In this document: positions 6,155-7,023 of the stretch, piece after piece
Position numbering within the stretch: the first letter of the stretch is position 1
Layout of the letters: the number at the start of each line of letters is the position of its first letter
Assembly: GCA_900765705.1 (NCBI GenBank)
Contig: CAAFSR010000079.1
Span: forward strand, 1-7,023
DNA length: 7,023 nt
Reading direction: 5' to 3'
Source of the DNA: an uncultured Faecalibacterium sp.
Lineage (GTDB): Bacteria; Bacillota; Clostridia; Oscillospirales; Ruminococcaceae
Notes under the pieces: generated by a model
Database searches by the model: none
What the model was told of the DNA's origin: nothing
The model's input: the letters and a program-made list of their open reading frames with translations, nothing else
Made by a program: the position numbers and the translations under genes

Positions 6155-6676
6155 TTACAAGGCATGATCCCTGCGGTCATAATGGAGATGACCGTCAGAG
6201 ACCTTCGCATGGTTTTTCAGTTTCACTTCGCCCCGTTCCTGGCTCTCTAAAAATTTCTGATAGCCGGCATCTGTAAGGAACAAGCGCATCTTATCGCCTT
6301 TGTCGCCAACAGGGGAATCGTAAGACAATACATCAAAGACGATCATGTGCTTTACTTCTGGATCAAAGCGTTCAAGTGCCATGATGTCATGCCCCTTCAA
6401 TTTTTCTGCCCCTGATTGTTGTCTGGCCTCGGCGATCTTTTCTCCAATCGTCCGGGCTGGATAGGGCAGACGGTAATTCTTCTGAATATCTTTTACCAAG
6501 TCCATGCACTCTGCATTTGACAGAACACGAAGTTTTGCCATAAGACCTTCTGCCGCCTCCCGCTGTTCGGAATTATTTGAATACCGCACGGTCATATAAA
6601 GTTCATTCAGGATCTTTGTCTGATAATCGCCCTCCACTTGAAAGAGCAGCTTTTTTTCCATTTCGTTTAATTCCAT
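6155..6676 (-). CDS. Conserved hypothetical protein, first gene of the element operon (173 aa)
   Basis: A 173-aa soluble protein starting at ATG 6676, with AAGGAG six bases upstream; a second in-frame Met at residue 6 (MEKKL) is a less likely start. Residues 1-66 look helical (EKKLLFQVEGDYQTKILNEL, then AAEGLMAKLRVLS). A conserved-looking core follows: NYRLPYPARTIGEKIAEARQ, then KLKGHDIMALERFDPEVKHM, then IVFDVLSYDSPVGDKGDK and LFLTDAGYQKFL. I have seen this pattern in uncharacterised proteins from Clostridia conjugative elements but know no domain name or function. The C-terminus is rich in His and Asp (DGHLHYDRRDHAL). No signal peptide or membrane span is present. It is the first gene after the long leader, 31 bases downstream of a terminator, so its expression, and that of the genes behind it, should depend on read-through. 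Confidence 0.85.
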   Translation of the reverse strand: MELNEMEKKLLFQVEGDYQTKILNELYMTVRYSNNSEQREAAEGLMAKLRVLSNAECMDLVKDIQKNYRLPYPARTIGEKIAEARQQSGAEKLKGHDIMALERFDPEVKHMIVFDVLSYDSPVGDKGDKMRLFLTDAGYQKFLESQERGEVKLKNHAKVSDGHLHYDRRDHAL

Positions 6677-6707
6677 GTGGATCTCCTTTCTCTCGAAAAT
6701 GAGTATG

Positions 6708-6742
6708 AAAAAAGGGCGTCCACCTATAAAAGTGAAACGCCC
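6708..6742 (-). terminator. Leader terminator (possible attenuator) before the operon
   Basis: On the minus strand GGGCGT and ACGCCC form a 6-bp GC-rich stem, extended inside by CAC/GTG across a small bulge with loop TTTTATAG, and followed at once by six T residues. It sits between the putative promoter at about 6925 and the first gene at 6676. No room is left for a promoter between it and the gene, so the operon must be read through it. Confidence 0.75.
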
Positions 6743-6749
6743 ACGGCAA

Positions 6750-6780
6750 CCAGCGGTCAGACATAAAGCCGGACCGCTGG
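6750..6780 (-). promoter_or_regulatory. Leader stem-loop upstream of the terminator
   Basis: CCAGCGGTC and GACCGCTGG form a perfect 9-bp stem with a 13-base loop, and lie seven bases upstream of the terminator stem on the minus strand. A nine-codon ORF (GTG start at 6782, stop TGA in the 3' arm; GTG read as Met gives MPAVRLYV) crosses this hairpin but has no close ribosome binding site. The hairpin may be a protein-binding or ribosome-sensing element of an attenuator; I see no named riboswitch or T-box. Confidence 0.6.
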
Positions 6781-6791
6781 CACTATTAAAT

Positions 6792-6922
6792 TTTGTCGTT
6801 AATAAAACAGCCTCCTTTTTTCTTTATAGTTTTCGTCAATTTTCAACTTGGAAAAGGAATTGAATAAAAGACGACAAACGCTCAAACCCCTTGAAAATAA
6901 AGGCTTTTTCTGTTTGTCGTTA
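6792..6922. repeat. Three copies of an ACGACAAA motif in the operon leader
   Basis: ACGACAAAC at 6871-6879 (plus strand) is matched by GTTTGTCGT at 6912-6920, a perfect 9-bp inverted repeat 32 bases apart. TTTGTCGTTA occurs as a 10-bp direct repeat at 6913-6922 and 6792-6801. The 6912-6920 copy lies directly after the TATAAT box, where a repressor would block initiation; as RNA, the two inverted arms would form a long 5' hairpin. The copies could be operators, iterons or RNA structure. Confidence 0.6.
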
Positions 6923-6927
6923 TTATA
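6922..6927 (-). promoter_or_regulatory. Putative -10 box of the operon promoter
   Basis: A perfect TATAAT on the minus strand lies 22 bases downstream of the stop of the preceding gene and about 246 bases before the first operon gene. At 17-18 bases upstream there is no good TTGACA match (the best, GTGAAA, is at spacing 19), so the promoter may need an activator or be weak. It is the best candidate promoter in the window. Confidence 0.5.
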
Positions 6928-6948
6928 CCGTAACGGCATTCGCACATT

Positions 6949-7023
6949 TCACATCTGATCGACCTCGGGTTTTCCGCAGTTGCAATAGCTGACAGGGTTG
7001 GTCATGAGAGCATTGATATCACA
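6949..7023 (-). CDS. 3' end of an upstream gene, Cys-rich C-terminus (partial)
   Basis: The last 24 codons and TGA of a frame that enters from the right edge, ending NALMTNPVSYCNCGKPEVDQ then M. The CNCG pair of cysteines suggests a metal-binding or Cys-rich tail. The stretch is short, so its coding status rests on the open frame, on its protein-like composition, and on the start of a leader region directly after it. Family unknown. Confidence 0.4.
   Translation of the reverse strand, partial: CDINALMTNPVSYCNCGKPEVDQM

Noticed and set aside
6606..6764. 53-codon Trp/Phe-rich ORF (MSDRWLPWAFHFYRW...) crossing the leader terminator
   Set aside because: No ribosome binding site before its ATG, and most of it is the shifted frame of the 173-aa gene. 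It could matter only as a leader peptide, which I cannot support.
6823..6828. Alternative -10 box TATAAA in the leader
   Set aside because: No -35 match at 16-18 bases; nearby TTGAAA and TTGACG are only 12 and 5 bases away.
6870..6922. Possible oriT or replication origin
   Set aside because: The inverted repeat and AT-rich surround are suggestive, but no nick-site consensus I know is present and no relaxase gene is in the window.
1..7023. CRISPR array, tRNA, rRNA or insertion sequence
   Set aside because: No regularly spaced repeats, no tRNA-like or rRNA-like sequence, and no transposase with terminal inverted repeats was seen.

Overview
The window looks like part of an integrative conjugative element (Tn1549-like or a related Clostridia conjugative transposon) from a gut Firmicute, probably Lachnospiraceae or Ruminococcaceae. 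The evidence is mid-GC DNA, strong AGGAGG-type ribosome binding sites, several TTG starts, and a gene set typical of these elements: an HTH-DUF6017 protein, a DUF3991/Toprim primase-like protein and an LPD1 polyvalent protein. This placement rests on recognising protein families by eye. No integrase, relaxase or coupling protein lies in the window.

All convincing genes are on the minus strand, so the window reads right to left. The far right holds the last 24 codons of an upstream gene. Next comes a leader of about 270 bases with a TATAAT box, three copies of an ACGACAAA motif, a 9-bp hairpin and a factor-independent terminator only about 30 bases before the first gene, which suggests transcription attenuation. 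The operon then runs: a 173-aa conserved unknown; the HTH-DUF6017 protein, whose stop codon lies in a second terminator; the DUF3991/Toprim protein, preceded by a 12-codon leader ORF that captures its ribosome binding site; a 74-aa unknown; a 93-aa HTH protein; a 25-aa coupled ORF that looks like the stump of a deleted gene; a 300-aa unknown; a 674-aa LPD1 protein with an HEWWH motif; and the start of another element protein running off the left edge.

The inferred role of the operon is establishment and maintenance of the element: a DNA-binding replication or partition-type factor, a primase-like Toprim enzyme for single-stranded DNA entering a recipient, a small regulator, and a polyvalent protein of a class proposed to protect incoming DNA. 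The plus strand carries only shadow ORFs. The points most worth a second look are the attenuator-like leader, the conflict at the Toprim start, the gene stump at 3561-3638 and the putative zincin of the LPD1 protein.
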